A stretch of 64,000 bases of DNA from Maricaulis maris (GTDB taxonomy: Bacteria; Pseudomonadota; Alphaproteobacteria; Caulobacterales; Maricaulaceae): the NCBI RefSeq assembly GCF_036322705.1, contig NZ_AP027270.1, positions 2,419,501 through 2,483,500 on the forward strand, read 5' to 3'. Shown here piece by piece: positions 62,074 to 64,000 of this stretch. A program made the translations under genes and the position numbers. The notes below the pieces were generated by a model. That model saw only the letters and a program-made list of their open reading frames with translations. It had not been told where the DNA came from and made no database searches. Numbering within the stretch: position 1 is the first letter of the stretch; every line of letters begins with the position of its first letter.

Positions 62074-62661
62074 TTAGATGCCCCGCCGGATCGCCGCGCG
62101 GATAAGATTGTAGGCGTCTTCGCTATTCCATTCGGCGGGCGCCGGTACGCGACCGATTTCGCGGCCCTGCCCGTCATACAGGATAGACATGGGCAGGCCG
62201 ATGGCGCGGACCCGGCCGGGACTGGAGAAGGTGCCGTCATGGATGAGCGGCAGGTTGTCCAGATCCATCCGGGTGAGGAAATCGCGCGCATCCTCGATCG
62301 AGCGGTCCAGGGTGATCGTGACCACCTGGAAGCGGTCACCGCCCAGCTCGGACTGGAGATCGGAGAGCGCCGGCATTTCCTCGACACAAGGGCCGCACCA
62401 GGTGGCCCAGTAGTTCACGAGGATGACCTGTCCGCGATAATCGGCGAGCAGAACCTCATTGCCCTCGCCATCGACATAGGCGAGGTCGGGCTGCGCCGGC
62501 GCGTCATCAAGCGTCACAAAGGCCCGCATTTCGCCAGTTGCGTAGCTGTCCAGCGGGCCGGTTTCTCCCTTGTCCATGGCCGAAAACACCACGTATAGAA
62601 AAGCCACGATACCGATAACGGGCATGGCAATCAGTCCGGCCTTGAGCGGCGACATTTTCAT
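62074..62661 (-). CDS. TlpA-family thiol-disulfide oxidoreductase
   Basis: A 195-residue membrane-anchored thioredoxin-fold protein: one N-terminal TM helix, then the periplasmic domain with WCGPC (Cys89, Cys92; [17 protein letters not shown]). Reduces disulfides during cytochrome c or oxidase assembly. The start is fixed by GAGGAG six bases upstream. It is divergent from argH with only 27 bp between start codons, an arrangement common in alphaproteobacteria. Confidence 0.92.
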   Translation of the reverse strand: MKMSPLKAGLIAMPVIGIVAFLYVVFSAMDKGETGPLDSYATGEMRAFVTLDDAPAQPDLAYVDGEGNEVLLADYRGQVILVNYWATWCGPCVEEMPALSDLQSELGGDRFQVVTITLDRSIEDARDFLTRMDLDNLPLIHDGTFSSPGRVRAIGLPMSILYDGQGREIGRVPAPAEWNSEDAYNLIRAAIRRGI

Positions 62662-62688
62662 CTCAATCTCCTCAACGGGCATTCCGAC

Positions 62689-64000
62689 ATGGCTGACGAC
62701 ACGAAAGACGACGCGCAGACAAAAACTTCCAGCGCCATGTGGGGCGGCCGGTTCTCGGCCGGGCCCTCCGCGGTCATGGAAGCCATCAACGCGTCGATCG
62801 ATGTCGACAAGCGCATGGCGGATCAGGATATTGACGGTTCCCTGGCCCACAGCCAAATGTTGGCCGCAACGGGTGTGATTTCAAGCGAGGATGCTGCATC
62901 GATCCAGCGCGGGCTGGAGCAGGTCCGTTCCGAGATCCATGCCGGCAACTTTCCGTGGTCGAAAGCGCTTGAGGACGTTCACATGAATGTCGAGGCGCGG
63001 CTCAAGGACATCATCGGCGAACCGGCTGGCCGGCTGCACACGGCGCGCTCACGCAATGACCAGGTCGCGACCGATTTCCGGCTCTGGCTGCGCGATGCCT
63101 GTGACCGGATTGATGCGATGCTGGCCGCCTACCAGACTGCTCTCGTCAAACAGGCCGAGCAGCATGCCGACCAGGTCATGCCGGGCTTCACCCATCTGCA
63201 AACCGCCCAGCCGGTCTCGCTCGGCCATCATCTTCTGTCCTATGTCGAAGTCGCCCAACGTGACCGTGGCCGCTTCGCCGATGCCCGCAAACGCCTCAAT
63301 GAGAGTCCGCTGGGCTGCGCGGCGCTGGCCGGGACCGCCTTCCCGATTGATCGCGAAATGACCGCGTCCGCGCTCGGGTTTGATCGCCCGATGGCCAATT
63401 CGCTGGACGGAGTGGCGGCGCGTGACTTCGCACTGGAAGTTCTCTCGGCAGCCTCGATCTGCGCCGTGAACCTGTCGCGCTTCGCCGAGGAGATCGTGCT
63501 CTGGTGCACGCGCCGCTTCGGCTTTGCGACCCTCTCGGATGCCTGGTCGACCGGCTCCTCGATCATGCCACAGAAACGCAATCCCGACGCGGCCGAGCTG
63601 GTCCGGGCCAAGCCCGGGCGCATCATCGGGTCGCTGACCGGATTGCTGGTCGTGGTAAAGGGATTGCCCCTCGCCTATTCCAAGGACTTGCAGGAGGACA
63701 AGGCGCCGGTCTTCCAGGCCATTGATGACCTCGAGCTCGCGCTCCTGTCGATGGCTGGCATGGCCGCCGACCTGACCTTCTTTCCGGAGGCGCTCGAAGC
63801 GGCCGCCGGTGAGGCCTATTCCGACGCGACGGACCTGGCCGATTATGTCGTCCGCGAACTGGGCAAGCCATTCCGCGATGCCCACCATATCTCCGGCTCG
63901 ATCGTCAAACTTGCTGAAGCCAAGGGTCTTCCGCTCGCCGCGCTGCCGCTGGCCGACATGCAAAGCGTCGAGCCGGCTATCGACGACGGCGTCTTTTCCG
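62689..64000 (+). CDS. argH: Argininosuccinate lyase, 3' end outside window
   Basis: Last enzyme of arginine synthesis, splitting argininosuccinate to arginine and fumarate. The 437 codons seen include [10 protein letters not shown], the ENVHM-like [27 protein letters not shown] and the family signature [12 protein letters not shown]. The member of the fumarase/aspartase superfamily is nearly complete; only about 30 residues of the C terminus are missing. Confidence 0.97.
   Translation, partial: MADDTKDDAQTKTSSAMWGGRFSAGPSAVMEAINASIDVDKRMADQDIDGSLAHSQMLAATGVISSEDAASIQRGLEQVRSEIHAGNFPWSKALEDVHMNVEARLKDIIGEPAGRLHTARSRNDQVATDFRLWLRDACDRIDAMLAAYQTALVKQAEQHADQVMPGFTHLQTAQPVSLGHHLLSYVEVAQRDRGRFADARKRLNESPLGCAALAGTAFPIDREMTASALGFDRPMANSLDGVAARDFALEVLSAASICAVNLSRFAEEIVLWCTRRFGFATLSDAWSTGSSIMPQKRNPDAAELVRAKPGRIIGSLTGLLVVVKGLPLAYSKDLQEDKAPVFQAIDDLELALLSMAGMAADLTFFPEALEAAAGEAYSDATDLADYVVRELGKPFRDAHHISGSIVKLAEAKGLPLAALPLADMQSVEPAIDDGVFS

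Overview
The window is GC-rich, gene-dense chromosomal DNA from an alphaproteobacterium. The fdxA-carD-rpoH block, a twin-TM / cobalamin adenosyltransferase / etfBA neighbourhood, a perfect CtrA-type box (TTAA-N7-TTAAC), a CobT-type cobaltochelatase subunit, COQ7-type ubiquinone synthesis, TonB receptors and many exported lipoprotein hydrolases together suggest a stalked or dimorphic marine member of Maricaulales/Caulobacterales, most like Maricaulis. That placement is inference from gene content, not from a search.

Layout. 1-2.6 kb: copper resistance (multicopper oxidase, TolC-like outer-membrane factor, divergent CsoR-type repressor with a 17-bp palindromic operator). 2.6-9.1 kb: deacetylase-like enzyme, FAD oxidoreductase, an isolated flagellin, cobT, a phytase-like lipoprotein. 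9.1-14 kb: beta-lactamase-fold hydrolase, membrane-anchored AraC regulator and YtcJ-like amidohydrolase. 14-21.5 kb: housekeeping core (rpmB, DUF3108, SUV3-like helicase, S4 protein, TerB, fdxA, carD, rpoH). 21.8-29.2 kb: thermonuclease, a minimal chemotaxis-signalling protein, a 958-aa surface subtilase with GDINPFx heptapeptide repeats under a CtrA box, and a TPR/GGDEF-like/EAL protein. 29.3-35.6 kb: tRNA-Arg(CCT), alcohol dehydrogenase, and two inverted, diverged IS5-family (IS427-like) elements flanking pgeF, selO and an esterase. 35.6-42 kb: small ORF, DUF924, acyl-CoA synthetase, DUF417/DoxX-like membrane protein, 92-bp tandem repeats beside tRNA-Leu(CAA), ExoD-like protein, DsbB, COQ7. 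42-45 kb: two adjacent broken genes (chemoreceptor with a 5-bp repeat frameshift, porin with an amber codon). 45-54.7 kb: STAS, HNH, esterase, gluQ, Rieske oxygenase, twin-TM, serine hydrolase, PduO-type adenosyltransferase, YceI, etfBA. 54.7-64 kb: amidohydrolase with an AraC-type membrane regulator, beta-propeller phytase divergent from a TonB receptor with a candidate Pho box between them, a candidate small RNA with two C-rich hairpin loops, tlpA and argH (cut by the window edge).

The most notable observations are (i) a candidate trans-acting sRNA near 61,960-62,057 whose two hairpins expose anti-Shine-Dalgarno loops and which has its own intrinsic terminator and a possible RpoH-type promoter; (ii) the CtrA-box-controlled GDINPFx-repeat subtilase; (iii) the Pho-box phytase/TonB receptor locus; (iv) a terminator hairpin whose 3' arm is also the ribosome binding site of the next gene; and (v) a chemoreceptor switched out of frame by a third copy of the pentamer AGCGC. 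No CRISPR array, prophage or rRNA was seen.
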